Assembly: GCA_002897115.2 (NCBI GenBank)
Contig: BCIH01000005.1
Span: 1,421,639-1,485,638 of the forward strand
Length of the DNA stretch: 64,000 nt
Origin: Prototheca cutis
Lineage: Eukaryota; Chlorophyta; Trebouxiophyceae; Chlorellales; Chlorellaceae
Direction: 5' to 3'
Shown one piece after another: positions 46,387 to 57,446 of the stretch. The stretch's first letter is position 1, and every line of letters starts with the position of its first letter. The translations under genes and the position numbers were made by a program. Below the pieces are notes generated by a model, which was given only the letters and a program-made list of their open reading frames with translations, made no database searches and was not told the origin of the DNA.

Positions 46387-48235
46387 ATGGGCCTCATGAC
46401 GGGGTTCAGCGCTTCGCGCTGGGTTTTCGGGCCCCGGCCGCAAGTGCACTGCCGGGCAGCAGCGCACGAACGGCGTGGTGCGCCCAGTCCACATGACGTT
46501 CGCATGCACACCTCTGCATCTGGCAAGACTGCAAAGGGCCAGGACTTGAACAGCCTGCGGAGTGCACACGGCGTGGGCTCTGGCGGGGTCCCCAGCCTGG
46601 GGCAGGCATTCAGCCAGGCACAGCCCCTGAGGCAGCACAGGGCACCTGGAAAAAGCCATGGACCGAAGAAGGGTCCTGCCCCACAGGCAGACGGCAGCAG
46701 CAGGAGGCAACCGCCCGCACGGGAGCAAAGGCCGACGGGCCGGCGGCGCCGCAAGGACAGTCATGATGCCGGATCCGATGCTGAAGATGATGAGGTACGG
46801 ACCTTTGTTCGTCGATGCTCTAACCCATGGGTGGTGATGACTGCTGCCTGTTGGTTGCAGGGGTGTGGCATGCCGGCCACTGGCGACATGGGCGCGGGGT
46901 TCCTCATTGGCTAGGTCACATGACGGCCAATGCCCTCTTTTCCCTTGCTGCAGCTGGCGTTTCGTTGGGAGCAGTTGGCATCAGCCATGCACGATGTCGT
47001 CGTGCCTCGGGCCCCTCCCCCGGCGGACGGCCCAACGGGGGGCGACTGGGATCCACAGATCGCGTTCCTGGAACAAGGGCTCGGTCTGGGGCCGGCAGCC
47101 ATCCACCGCATCGCCAGGGTTCGGCCAAGCCTATTCAACTACAAAGCCGCGACGCTCGAGCGCAAGGCACGATACTTCCGGGAGTCCCTTGGACTCAGGT
47201 ACGAGGAGGTGTTTTTTGAGGAGGTTGGCGACTGGGAGAGGGGAGAAACTTGGCCGGGCTTTCCCCCAAGAAAGGGCAGGACTGGACATCCATGCACACA
47301 CCGCGCCTCCCACAACATACATTGCAACGCTCCATTCCCTAGCCCTCCCATTTAGCTCGGAGGCACTACGGAGCCTGGTCTGCCGGTTTCCCCGGGTACT
47401 GGAGTACGACCCCGAGGCGACGTTTGCGCCCCGACTGGATTTCCTGCGCAACGAGCTGGGCATTGCCGACGGTGTGGAGCTGGCCCGGGTGGTCGTGCGG
47501 TGTCCCTCCCTCCTGGAGCTTCGACCGCAGGAAACGCTCGCGCCGCATGCCAAGGCGATCGGAGACGCGCTGGGTCTGACGCAGCGGGAGGTGGGCCGGC
47601 TCGTGGCGCGGTGCCCGGGGCTGTTGGCTGCTGCGCCTGCAGCCCTGGCAGAACGTCTGGCATTTCTGGAGCATCGCGTGGGTNTGGACTCGGCGCAGAG
47701 GACGGCCGTGGTGAGGCGGCACCCGGCAATACTAGCCAACAGCGTCGAGGCCATGGCCGAGCGCCTGTCGTTTCTGCGCGACGGCGCAGGCCTAGCCCCC
47801 GAGCGTGTGGTGCACGTGGTGTCGAGGCTGCCACAGGTCCTGGGCCTGTCGGTGACCCGCAACCTGTGGCCGAAATGGCGTTACCTCACGCGGGAACTCG
47901 GAGGTGATGCAGACACCCTGGCCACCCACCCCGAGTACCTGAGCTTGAGCCTGGCGGGTCGGATCGTGCCGCGGCACCACCTGCTCCTCGCGCGCGGGTG
48001 CTGGCAGAGCCCCCTGCCCATGAACAAGCTGAAATGCAGCGATGCCGCGTTTTTCGCTGCCCTGGGCGAGGGAGCAGCCGAGGCGCTGGACCGTCTCAAG
48101 CGAGCCATGTCGGCCAATGGGTCCATGGACACCATCCTTGCCTCACTCGGCTGGGGAGGGCCNGGCACCGCCCTGCGCGGGGCACCCAGCGCCCGAGCGA
48201 TTGCGGCGAGGCGTGCCGCGGCCAAACCGCGCTGA
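46387..48235 (+). CDS. mTERF-domain protein, organelle-targeted
   Basis: Mitochondrial transcription termination factor family: helical repeats that bind organelle nucleic acids in mitochondria or plastids. Exon 1 (46387 to about 46796) encodes a basic, Ser/Arg-rich leader ending DAGSDAEDDE, consistent with targeting plus a disordered region. Exon 2 starts LAFRWEQLASAMHD. The repeats are clear: FLEQGLGLGPAAIHRIARVR PSLF, ALRSLVCRFPRVLEYDPE, FLRNELGIADGVELARVVVR CPSLLEL, IGDALGLTQREVGRLVARCP GLL, FLEHRVG (ambiguous base), AVVRRHPAILANSVEAM and RVVHVVSRLPQVLGLSV. The C-terminal block HPEYLSLSLAGRIVPRHHLL, with the basic end AARRAAAKPR, is typical. Stop at 48235. Convergent with SF3A3. Exact paralogue class not assignable. 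Confidence 0.92.
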
Positions 48236-48554
48236 GCGAACTTTGATTGAGCGATGAATGCGTATTGCCTGTGTTGACAGAAAGCGGTGTGAGCTTTTTG
48301 GCCACACATGATTCCACGGCGACGTCCCTTGTGAGTGACAATAGTTCCTTCCTACTTGTCGCGCGGTCAGTGCCTGTGATGCCACTGTACAACCTACCCG
48401 CTTCCTAATACTGTAATGTGACTGATTTCAGAGTGCTGAAATGCACAGCAGGTGGTGTCGTTGCAGCACGGCTGGATTGACATGCCATGCCATCCGTCCA
48501 CAATTTCTATCATTCCACTGCCACCACCGCGACTCAGCCTCGCGCTCATCCTCG

Positions 48555-50675
48555 TCAGACCAGTCCCTGGCGCTTGAGGTCCATCCACGTCTTCTTATTG
48601 TAGACGTTGCCCTCGGCATCTTCAAACTCCTCCTCGGTGGCATTGGCAGCGCCGCCCTGCTCCCCCGCCCGCCGTTCGCGCATGGCCTTCCACAGGGCCA
48701 GGGCGTCGGCAATGCCTGTGACCTCGTAAAACTCCCTGCTCCAGGGAATACCTAGCGCGCGGAGACCCTGCTGGTGCTGGGCCTCCTTGAAGTGGCGCTC
48801 GTACGCGCGCCGGCCCCAGTAACTTGCGCCGCCGCAAATCTCGCACTTGAACTCGATGTTCAGCCCGTGCAGGCGATAGAGCCAAAAGGGAATGGGCCGA
48901 CCATCCCATCCCAACGGCAGCTTGAGCGGGTTGTAAATCGGCGCATCCTCCTCCTCGTCCGATCCGGCGCCTCCCAGGTCACCCTCTTCCTCGGCCTCGG
49001 CTTGCTCTGCAAGCAGCTCCTCGTACGTCTGCGTCGCGCGCTTCTCCACACGGTCGGCCGTCGCGGCCTGAACCCCGCCCAGCGCCTTGAGCAGCCGCGT
49101 GATGCAAGCCTCCAGTTTTGCGGTTTCCAGGGCAGCGGCCGAGCGCTTTGCGCGGGCGGCAGCGGGGTCATTGCCGCCACTGCTACCACTACTCCTGCCG
49201 CCGGCAAACATGGAGGGATCGAGGTCGCCAAGTGAAACCCCCTTTGTGGCCCAGAGCCGGGCGGCACGCTGCGCAGGCGTGCCTCCGATCTTGAGGCCCA
49301 GCGCACGAAGCGCGGCCTTGAGCCGGTCGCCGCCCAGAAGCTCCAGTTCCTCGGCCGAATCAAAGGCCTCCAGGTCCAGCGTGCCCTCGTCCCCGGGAGC
49401 GGGGAGGGCAAGCGGGACTGCTGGCGCTGTTGTCATGGCGACATGACTCCCCGTGGCGGTGTCGCCGTTGTTGCCAGTGCCCTGCGCAACCCCGGGTCCG
49501 AGACCCCGGTCCTCCCAGCCGGGCACCCTTCCGGCTTTCCAGTCCCGGTCAAATTCCTCGTCCACCGCCCTGAGCATCGCAGCCGCTTCTCCAAGAGGCT
49601 GCACCCGCTCCAGAAACCCAGTCAAGTAGCTCTTCAGCTTTTGCAAGTAGCCACGGTAGGCCACGCTCGTGCGCCGCGCCCGCGGCACCCGGCCCCAGTC
49701 GGCCAGGTGCAGGACGTAGCTGTGGTAGTCCTCGCCAGGGACAAACCCGCCGTTGGCGTGCTCGGCGTGCAGCTCGTGCAGGTCAAAGCACCGGCCCAGA
49801 GCTTCCTCGCCGCTGAACGCAGGAACCCGCTCCGCCGCAGCCAGCAGCACCTCTGACGCATCACCCTGCAGCAAAAAGGCGGTGCATCTTTTTGTCTTGT
49901 TCACTGGTCTTCTGAGGAAGCAGACAGGCTGAGCATGCAGGGAAGCTAGATGTGTGGAACAAAATCCTGGTACATCTTTTGCCAAATGCACCGCCGGCAA
50001 CAGAGACCAGGGTCCAAGGTGGCAGCCCACCCGCAACAAACCTGTGTGATGTCGCTCGAGGGGAATTTGCGGTGATACTCCCGGACTTCCCGCAGCCGGT
50101 TGTAGAATGTGCTGTGTGTGTATTGGGGGGGGGGGGGGGGGGGAGCGCTGGAGGCTGGGGGCCCAAACAGCCGACAAGCTGGAACAGCGGCAGCAACGTG
50201 AACACATAACGTGACGTCCATCCAATGCCCGGGCACCCGCCACCGTACGCACGCCATGGGGTCTGGGCCGCGGAGCGCCGCGATCTCCCGCTTGCGAGAC
50301 TCATCCTCGTCGGTGTAGGCGTCCGTCTGGGGTACACATGTGGGAAGGGATGCGTCCGTCATGGTGGCCCCATGGCAGCTGACAACCACCCCCCATAGGC
50401 AGCTGGCAACCGGCCCAACAGGCAGACGGCCGCGTCTCAAGCCAAGGATGCAGTCCCCAGCAGTGCAAGCCCCATCACCGCCGCCCATTTCCCGGGCTCA
50501 CCAGCGCATTGGATCTGTCCTGGATGGCGTCCAGCATCCCGCGGATCCTGTGGCTCTGCATCAGTTTGTCCTTGTGCGTCTTGGTCTCCGTCCGGAGGTC
50601 CTTGACGATGAGCCGCTCCAGGCGCTCCATGTCCTCATGCATCTGCCGAGTGCTTTCCAGCAACGTCGTCGCCAT
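48555..50675 (-). CDS. SF3A3: Splicing factor 3A subunit 3 (SF3a60/PRP9)
   Basis: U2 snRNP component needed for branch-site recognition; nuclear. Four exons. Exon 1 starts MATTLLESTRQMHEDMERLE and ends DRSNAL. Exon 2 reads TDAYTDEDESRKREIAALRG. Exon 3 reads TFYNRLREVREYHRKFPS. Exon 4 runs to the TGA at 48555. Visible domains: SF3a60 N-terminus, RCFDLHELHAEHANG, YLQKLKSYLTGFLERVQPL, a SAP-like motif ELLGGDRLKAALRALGLKIG GTPAQRA, and the C-terminal matrin/U1-type zinc finger EFKCEICGGASYWGRRAYER HFKEAQHQQG, followed by ALGIPWSREFYEVTGI. The end EGNVYNKKTWMDLKRQGLV is diagnostic. The intron before exon 3 has a long C-run on the sense strand just upstream of its acceptor. Confidence 0.95.
50125..50143. 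repeat. G-run (C-run on sense strand) beside a SF3A3 splice acceptor
   Basis: About 19 G residues on the plus strand, next to TG repeats and lying just upstream (in sense) of the exon 3 acceptor. It may act as the polypyrimidine tract. Confidence 0.9.
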
Positions 50676-50959
50676 TGTGATTGTAGCTGCGCACGCTCTT
50701 TCAAAGCTGGACCCTGGCCTTGCGTGGCCCTCCGCCCCCGCCGGTGGGGGCCGAGAGTGATGCTCCCCACCCAGCCGCGCACCAACTCAGTCCCGCACAA
50801 TGCAGCGCATGTGCCAAAATTGTCAGGGCGGTGTCGAACCCGAAATGCAGGCCGCTTGGGTAAGACAGGCTGTGTCCTGGGCTTCCACAGCACCCGGGAA
50901 GTTCCTGCGATTGGCGGAGGATGGTGGGTGAGGGCTCCCAAATGGAGGTTCCCTGCATT

Positions 50960-51456
50960 AACGGCAGAAAATGATGAAGCCTTCTCGAGATTCGTCAGAA
51001 GACTCCCACCTGCACAGCAAGGGCATGTTTTTCAAACAAGATGCCTGTTGGACCGCATTCCCTTGCCACATCGCTCAGAGGATGGGTTGGGTTCCTTCCT
51101 GGCAGCAGGACAGGTCGTGCAGAGAGCAGTCGCCCGAGGTGGTGTGTCATCAGCTGGTGCTGCACCAACGAGGAGTGCCGGCCCCCAAACAGCGAGCATC
51201 GCCTCTGGAACAGAGACTTGATGGCGTGTCTGAACATGAGGCACATCGTGCAGTACCCCTGCGGAAGACCGGCCAGCGGCCTCAGCGCTTCCAGCGACGC
51301 AGTGCTGATGAACATCCATCCATCCATCCTGGGGGGTTACAGCCTTCCCAACTGGGGGTGGGAACCCCGGGGTTCCTTCCCTCCCCCGGGAAGGGAAAGC
51401 AGCCCCGGTGGTGGTCCATCATTGAGGTGGTCCACCTTCCTATTGCCCTGCAGAGC
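50960..51456 (+). pseudogene. Dispersed repeat with broken Fanzor-like relic, type B copy 2
   Basis: Second copy of the repeat at 23700-24224, same orientation. The 5' part reads ENDEAFSRFVRRLPPAQQGH and CLLDRIPLPHRSEDGLGSFL AAGQVV in one frame. A deletion of about 20 bp near 51121 then shifts the frame, and the zinc-ribbon/RuvC part (CTNEECRPPNSEHRLWNRDL MACLNMRHIV) is in another frame. A further small insertion near 51254 disrupts the KRPERF tail. The gene is clearly inactivated. Copy 1 keeps this region open, so the two copies diverged after insertion. The shared 3' flank ends at CCTATTGCCCTGCAGAG. Confidence 0.72.
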
Positions 51457-51864
51457 GAATTTTGTGGTCTCTTGTAGTGCCTCAAACTGATCCTGACAGT
51501 CTCCTCCTAATCCCGAGGTTGACCAACTGGTATACGTCCTCATCCTTGTCTCCACTTCTTCAATGGATATCTCTCTATGATTATCACTAGCGTAGTACTG
51601 TAACCTTGTAGCGAAGGCATACAGTCAGTAAGGGATTGTATGGGGATTAGCTGGTGTGTGTCCAAAAAAAGTGGTACGGGGGTCGCCTGATTGGCTGGCC
51701 ATACCTCATGTGATATTTCATCATCAGCTACCCAGCTTCTGCGGGGCCTCGTTCGGCAAGAATGTCGGCACAGCGCGATATTTCACTGTTCCACAATATA
51801 AAAATAATTTTGTGAAGCCAGTTCTTGATCTGCATGGCGCTCTGTTGGCGACCCCGGCTGTAAC

Positions 51865-53301
51865 ATGCCTGGGCGGAGGGGGCTGTGGGTGTTGCTCAGC
51901 CTGCTCCTGGCCACCGTGGAACAATGCGCTTCGAGGCATGTTCTTCCTAGAGATGAGCCTTGGGACTGGCAATTACCAAGGAGGATACTAGGTAATGCGT
52001 GGGATTGCTCGAGGGGCCTTGCCTGGAGCGTCTGGGGTCGTCGGGACGGTCGTGCTCTGCGCGTTCCCCAGAGGGCAACCGCGTCGAACACCGCGGGCAC
52101 ACTCGGTATGCCTCTGGAACCGAGCGCCATGAGCTTTCATGCTGGTCGATCACTCCCGGGCCGCAGGATCCTCCGGCTCAAGCTCCTGCTCGGATGTCCA
52201 CCTCCACCTACGAAAGCTCGTGGTGCGGGACCCTGACGTGCTCGAGCCGGGTGCCACCGTGACAGTGCAGTGCCACACGACCAAAGGTGCGTCTGCGATG
52301 CAGGGGATGCTGGAATGGTGTCATGGCAGGAGGGGTACGTCGGCGGTCGGGTCGATGGACCAGCAGGCGGACTCCCTAGGGCTTTTGTGGGCCCCTGCTG
52401 GTCCGCTTAGCAGGCAGCCGCCCTGGCAGTTTCATGGTCCCAAACCCCTTATTGGTTCCATTTTTACCTCGTAGGCCGCGTGTTTGACGTGACGAGCCTG
52501 GATGTGGGTCAGATCGGCCAGCCCATTGTGGCCGGGGTCCAGTTCTTTGTGGACCTCCCCGTAGCCAACGTCACGTGTCGGGAGGCGGTGTCGTGCCGCA
52601 TCGACGTCGTTGCCAGCGGCGCTGAGGGCGGCACGGTGTCCGAGATCATCCCCTGGTCCCTGCAGTCGTGCTGGTTCCGGTACGACCAGTTCATGACCCC
52701 TGGCGCGGAGATGTGGGCCTGCCAGGACGGGCTCGACGGGTCCTACGTGCTCCAGTGTGTTGACTGCAATGGCAGCCGTCGTAGCCCCCCGTCTCCGCAA
52801 GGCAGCGGTGATGATGATAGCCATTCGGGTTCCTCGCCCGACTCGGGGACGCTGTCGGGAGCCGACGGTGACGGGGACAGCAGCAACAGCGGCGGGGGCG
52901 GCGGGGGCATGAACATGCGACCGGCCATCCTGTACATCATTCTCATCCTGGGTGCACTGGGTTCCGTGCTGGCCACCACGTTCATCCTGGCATACGTGCG
53001 GGGGGCGAGGCGGAACGCGGTCGCGGCGCGTGCAGCGCGCCGGGCCGCCGCCGGCACGGAGCTGCCCGAGCCGCCACAAAAGCTGCTGCCCATGTACTGC
53101 GTGGCCCCCGACGGGCCCAGCCCCTCGCACCTGGGCGAGCACGTGATGGGGCCGGTGCTCGTTGTGGGCGCCGGGACGGGGAGCATGATGCTCGCGCAGC
53201 GCGACTGGGTGCCCCCGGTGCAACCGCCGGTTCCGAGGAGCGAAGGACCGCTCAAAGCGGCGACCGAGCCGACCCCAGGTGGCGGCCCTCCAGAGCGATA
53301 A
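51865..53301 (+). CDS. Predicted type I membrane protein with Cys-containing ectodomain
   Basis: Not recognised. The N-terminus MPGRRGLWVLLSLLLATVEQ CAS is a classical signal peptide. Middle exons give CSDVHLHLRKLVVRDPDVLE PGATVTVQCHTTK, then RVFDVTSLDVGQIGQPIVAG VQFFVDLPVANVTCREAVSC. The ectodomain contains about eight Cys, N-glycosylation-type NVT and NGS sites, and closes with VLQCVDCNGS. An Asp/Ser/Gly-rich juxtamembrane linker precedes one membrane helix, PAILYIILILGALGSVLATT FILAYV. A basic then Pro-rich cytosolic tail of about 100 residues follows, ending GGPPER at 53301. The layout is that of a surface or vacuolar receptor-like protein. Last exon from about 52473. It starts about 400 bp downstream of the Fanzor-like repeat copy 2. 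Confidence 0.7.
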
Positions 53302-54004
53302 ATGAAGGTCGACTGCGGCCCTGCCGCTCACAAGAAAATGTATACTTTCTCTGTGTGGGACGACTGCATGCACACGATGTGTGTGTGTGTGGGGGGGGAG
53401 GGGGGGTTTGGTGGTGCCTTCAGTACAGATGACCCTCTGGAGCTCGGTGGCAGGGGGCATGTCAGGCTCGACGTGTGGCCCCTCGCGCCGAGAAAACGAG
53501 CCCTACGCACAACACACGTGTACCCCACCATCCAGTGGTGCAGAGGCCATGCGTGGCAGCCTTGCATATTGCTTTACTCATTCTTTGAAAATGGTTGTTA
53601 CTGCGCCGTGCTGGCAACCCCCTTTCTATTTTTTTTTCCGCTTTGGGCACGGGTCTTTTGACCCGTGCCCGGGCCTGTTCAGGCTGCAGCCCCCGGTTCC
53701 CTCCTTGCTGTCCACTTGCGCACTGACCGCAAGGTCTGTCTGACTCTCCTTCCCCGTCGTGGCTGGCTCACAGCAATCTGCGCGCTTGTTCTGCGAGCCA
53801 GGCTCCGAACTCGCATGCTGGCAGCGCAGCCCAGTCAGACGCTGCCCTGGGCCAAAGCATGCTTAACTCTGTAGACAGGCATGGTGATTGAGAAGATTGA
53901 GTCATCATGGCGTGGGCAACATGCACTGCATCGGGCTCAGCGTGGGATCACCGACAAAATGGGGTCGGAAGGGCAAAAGGAAGGCGAGGCAAAAACTCGC
54001 CAAA
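53302..54004. other. Intergenic spacer with (TG)n-(G)n repeat
   Basis: About 700 bp. Contains a TG run passing into G-runs at about 53382-53406 and a T-run near 53628. No coding motif recognised. Confidence 0.5.
53991..53995 (-). terminator. RNA polymerase III T-run after the permuted tRNA
   Basis: Five T residues on the minus strand, 10 nt after the last base of the tRNA 5' half, as expected for a Pol III terminator of a tRNA-type gene. Confidence 0.7.
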
Positions 54005-54086
54005 TACTAAAGTCACGCTCTGCCAACTGAGCTATAGGAGCTCATAATCATGCTCCCACCGTGATTTGAACACGGGACCTTGACCT
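54005..54086 (-). tRNA. Circularly permuted tRNA-Thr (AGT anticodon)
   Basis: Read on the minus strand, the tRNA 3' half (positions 38-73, bases 54086-54051) comes first, then a 9-nt spacer (54050-54042), then the 5' half (positions 1-37, bases 54041-54005). Rejoined at 37/38, the halves make a perfect 73-nt cloverleaf: acceptor GCTCCTA with TGGGAGC plus discriminator A; D arm GCTC/GAGC with loop AGTTGGCA; anticodon stem TGACT/GGTCA (one G-U pair) with loop TTAGTAA, anticodon AGT; variable loop AGGTC; T arm CCGTG/CACGG with loop TTCAAAT. A-box (TAGCTCAGTTGG) and B-box (GTGTTCAAATC) are intact but in reversed order. The break lies at the canonical tRNA intron site. No CCA is encoded. A T5 terminator follows. 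Confidence 0.93.
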
Positions 54087-54339
54087 GCTCATAGGTTTCG
54101 ATGCGGCGCAACGTCATTTTTGCACCATTTGTCGAGATCGCGGCGATCATGCCCTCGCTGGCGGGCGCCCTTGAGCCGTCGGATCTGGCTTGCCTGTGCG
54201 CGAAACAAGTACGCATGCAATGGCGCCTTTAGTGCGACAGGAGAAGGGCTTCTGGGGCGCCAGGACATATTGATTGCATGCATTGTTGACATTATGGCCT
54301 GAATAGGGCAGGGAGACAAGCGCAAGGGGGTGCGGCTCG

Positions 54340-57300
54340 ATGGCCAGTATCGCGGGCCTGCGGGACCCCTGCGCCCACCCCGCCGGGACGCGCTTGGCCC
54401 TGAAACTGGTGGAGGAGCAGTTTGGAGATGTGTGCAAGGTACTCCTCTTGCCAATAAATGTCATTGGAATGTGTAACTGAAGGGTTCAGATTGTCGTTGG
54501 GCCTGTGGAATGCTTCGGGCCACACCCATCCATGCCGTGGTGGCCAGCTGGGCCTGGCCTTGATTGGCCGGGTCCATGCACGGCGCGCTCACGCGCACAG
54601 GTCTACATGCAAGCTGCACGTCCAAGCAGTAGACATACATGGTCATGAACGACCCAACACCCCCCCACCCAATGCACAGGAGGTTGCTTCCGCGCTCCTG
54701 CGCCATGGGCCGCAGAGCCTGCCTGAGCTGCGGCGCAGCAGCGGGCTCCCCGCCGCACAGGTCCGAGCGGCGCTGCTGGTGCTGGTGCAGCACAACGTGG
54801 TGGCAGCTTGGCTTCACGTCGAGCCGCCCAGCCTTCGCGGGGGTGTCGTGGAGGAGCGGCAGTACGAGGCGCTGCCCGGCGCCATGATGGCGGCGCTGCA
54901 TGCGCCGCGCTTTCTTCTGCTCATCAAAGACACCATGGGCGATGCAGCCGAGGCCATCGCCTTCCAGCTCCTGCATCACGGCAGGCTCAAGTGCGTGCGG
55001 GTTGGGAGTTTGGGTGGATGATGGGTGGCGGGGTGGGGAGAGATCGGACTCTGTCAGGTTTTGAGAAGCACCCACCACCACCAACAACAATGTTTGACCC
55101 CGGACTTGAGTACGTGCCAATTTTCCGCAGTACGGACCAGGTGACGGCATCGCTCCAGGGAGAAGAGGCAGCCAACACGGGTGACGAGGCCGTGACCGCC
55201 CCCCGCACGACGCAGGAGATCCATGCCGCGTTGCTTCATCTCGTCCGGAGTCGGTTCGTGGAGCGGGCGCCGCCGTGCGACCTGCCGCCCCCGCAGCGGG
55301 AGGTGCGCGGTTGATGTGGTGGGGGCGTGGGGTTGGGGACTGGGGGGACGAGGGTCATGGGTCGCAGCGGTCATGCCATGTGCATGCAGTCCTCCGTTTC
55401 CAGGGCATGAGTGGAATTGTGGCTGCTGGTGCTGATGCTGCACAGGCACATGCTGTGATCTGGTGATCTGCCAAACTCCAATACGGCTTGTGCGACTGCC
55501 CGCATCGTTTCACACACCCTGGAATGGGGCTGCTTCACCTCACACCATCCCCCATCACACGGAATTCACCAGATCCCTCCGGCCCTCCGGAAGAAGAAGA
55601 CGGCGCCAAAGCCCGGGTCCGAAGCGGACGCAGCTGCGCAGAGATCCCAGACGCAAAATGCCCAGCACGCTGCATACCAAGCTGGTGCGAGGCTGCCTGA
55701 TTTATTTGGTTTGATTCAGTTTCGGGAGCTGCACGGCCTGGGATCAGTTGGACGACTTTGCAGAGGACCGGAGCGTGCAGTTCTGCTGAAAAGCAGGGGG
55801 GGACGCCTGAAACTGCCTGGCAGTCGCAGACCTGGGCATTTTAATTCATCCAGCATCCGACAATTTGCATGCTCCATCCCGCCAACCCCTGGTTGATTGG
55901 GTCCCAACATGCAGAGCGGTTCACGGCCCCGCCGGGCCTCGGGGGGAGTGCGGTCCTTGCCAATGCTGCGGCGCCTGAACCGCACGACGCCGTGGCCACC
56001 GTTACGGCCGAGGAGACTGTTGGCAGCAAGCGCCAAACTGGTCCGTTGCTGGCGCACGCGGTGTTGTTTTTCCAGGGATGGAACTGCGCGGGTGCATGCT
56101 CCTGTTTGCTGTGAAGCTGCAGGCCGCTGCTGGGGTGGAATCCAGGCCCCAGTGTCCCTGTCCCACAAACGCTGCTGACCCCCAATGCATCATCCATTTT
56201 TCTTGGGTTTGCAGAGACCCGGGCTCCGGCCAAGCGTGGGCGCAAGAGGATCAGGGTGGGCGGCCCGACAGATGCCGCGAGCGAAGAGCAGAGCGCCGCT
56301 CGGAGTCCAGCAAAGCCCGGCGCAAACGGCCATGCCGATCGGGCAGCAGTGGGCGCCGGCCGTGCCGCTGCTGCTGTGAAGAGTGAAACTGCCGCGGCAG
56401 CAACAGAGGGTCCCGCCAAGGAAGGCGGCGACCAACCCGTCCTCTGGCGCATGAACTTTGAGGAGTTTTTCACCAGGTCAGTTGGGTTGGGGGGGGGGGG
56501 TCATGAGCCGTTGTCATCATCGTTTTCATTATCATCATCATCACCAGTGTCACCACACCAAAACCCGGGTTCCAGGATGCGGCACGAGGCAGTTGCGGAA
56601 CACCTGGGCGCTCGGCACGGCCCGGCCGCGGCACTCGCGGCACGAGCGCTGCTTTCGGCGGCTCGGCGGCGGCGCGAAGGCTTGAACGATGGTGGCAGTG
56701 CGGGGGCTTTGTCGGATGGCGATGCGACGCCTTGGCTGGGGGAGGCCGAGGTTGTTCGAGCGGCACAAATTCTTGCTGCCGGGGACGAATCGGCAGTCGA
56801 TGGTGTCCCCGCCGCACTGGCCCAGATGGCCGACGACTGGGGTGGCCCCGTGTCTCGCCAAGGCGGCGGCGGCTCCTCGGCCATGACGACCGTTGGTCCT
56901 GCGTCCTACGCCCTTGATCTCACGGCGGCACTTGCGGCGGTGCGGGCACGGCATGTCGAGGCACGGCTGCGGGAGAGGTTTGGAGCCGACGCGCTGCGTG
57001 TGTGGCGGCTGCTGCGGGCAGCACGAGCGCTGGAGCAGAAGCAGGCCGCGGACGGCTCGATGCTGGATGGCCGCGAGGCCAAGCTGGCATTGCATGCCAT
57101 GCTTCGTGGAGGGTTTGTGTCGCTGCAGGACGTGCCGCGAACAGCCGACCGCGCGCCGTCCCGTACTTTCTACCTCTGGCGCGCCAGCATGGACGCTGCG
57201 CTCTCCACCACGGCCGTCGACCTCTTACTCGCCACAGGCAACGTACTGACGCGGCTGACCGCCGAGCTCGAGCAGCGGCGGGGGCTGCTGCGTGTGCTGG

Positions 57301-57446
57301 AGCTGGTCAACGCCGGGGTCGCAGGGCCGGGGGCCATCGCTGACCGGGCGCAGGAGTTCAACCGCATCAAGCACGTCACCGCGCTCCTTGAAGCGGGGCT
57401 GCTGCGTCTCTCCACCAGTCTCGCCCTGTTCATAGGGTCGTCATAG
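54340..57446 (+). CDS. RPC3: DNA-directed RNA polymerase III subunit RPC3 (C82)
   Basis: Pol III-specific winged-helix subunit of the initiation subcomplex (human POLR3C). Six exons (54340-54438, 54680-54990, 55131-55302, 55573-55684, 56215-56476, 56576-57446) close in phase to 608 residues. Motifs: LALKLVEEQFGDVCKEVASA LLRHGP, LPELRRSSGLPAAQVRAALL VLVQHN, FQLLHHGRLNTDQVTASL, LHLVRSRFVERAP, WRMNFEEFF, HEAVAEHLGARHG, YALDLTAALAAVRARHVEAR, ERFGADALRVWRLLRAARAL EQKQ, and SLQDVPRTADRAPSRTFYLW. These follow the RPC82 winged-helix order. Two insertions (Lys-rich in exon 4, Ala/Lys-rich in exon 5) make it longer than animal homologues. It sits about 250 bp from a tRNA gene, its own class of target. 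Confidence 0.93.

Noticed and set aside
52432..53460. A 342-codon minus-strand frame
   Set aside because: Antisense to the type I membrane protein, whose signal peptide, TM helix and spliced exons are coherent. The minus frame is His/Arg-rich with no motif.
54005..54086. Two unrelated tRNA pseudogene halves
   Set aside because: The halves match to the base in all four stems, total exactly 73 nt, and break at the canonical 37/38 site, which is not expected by chance.
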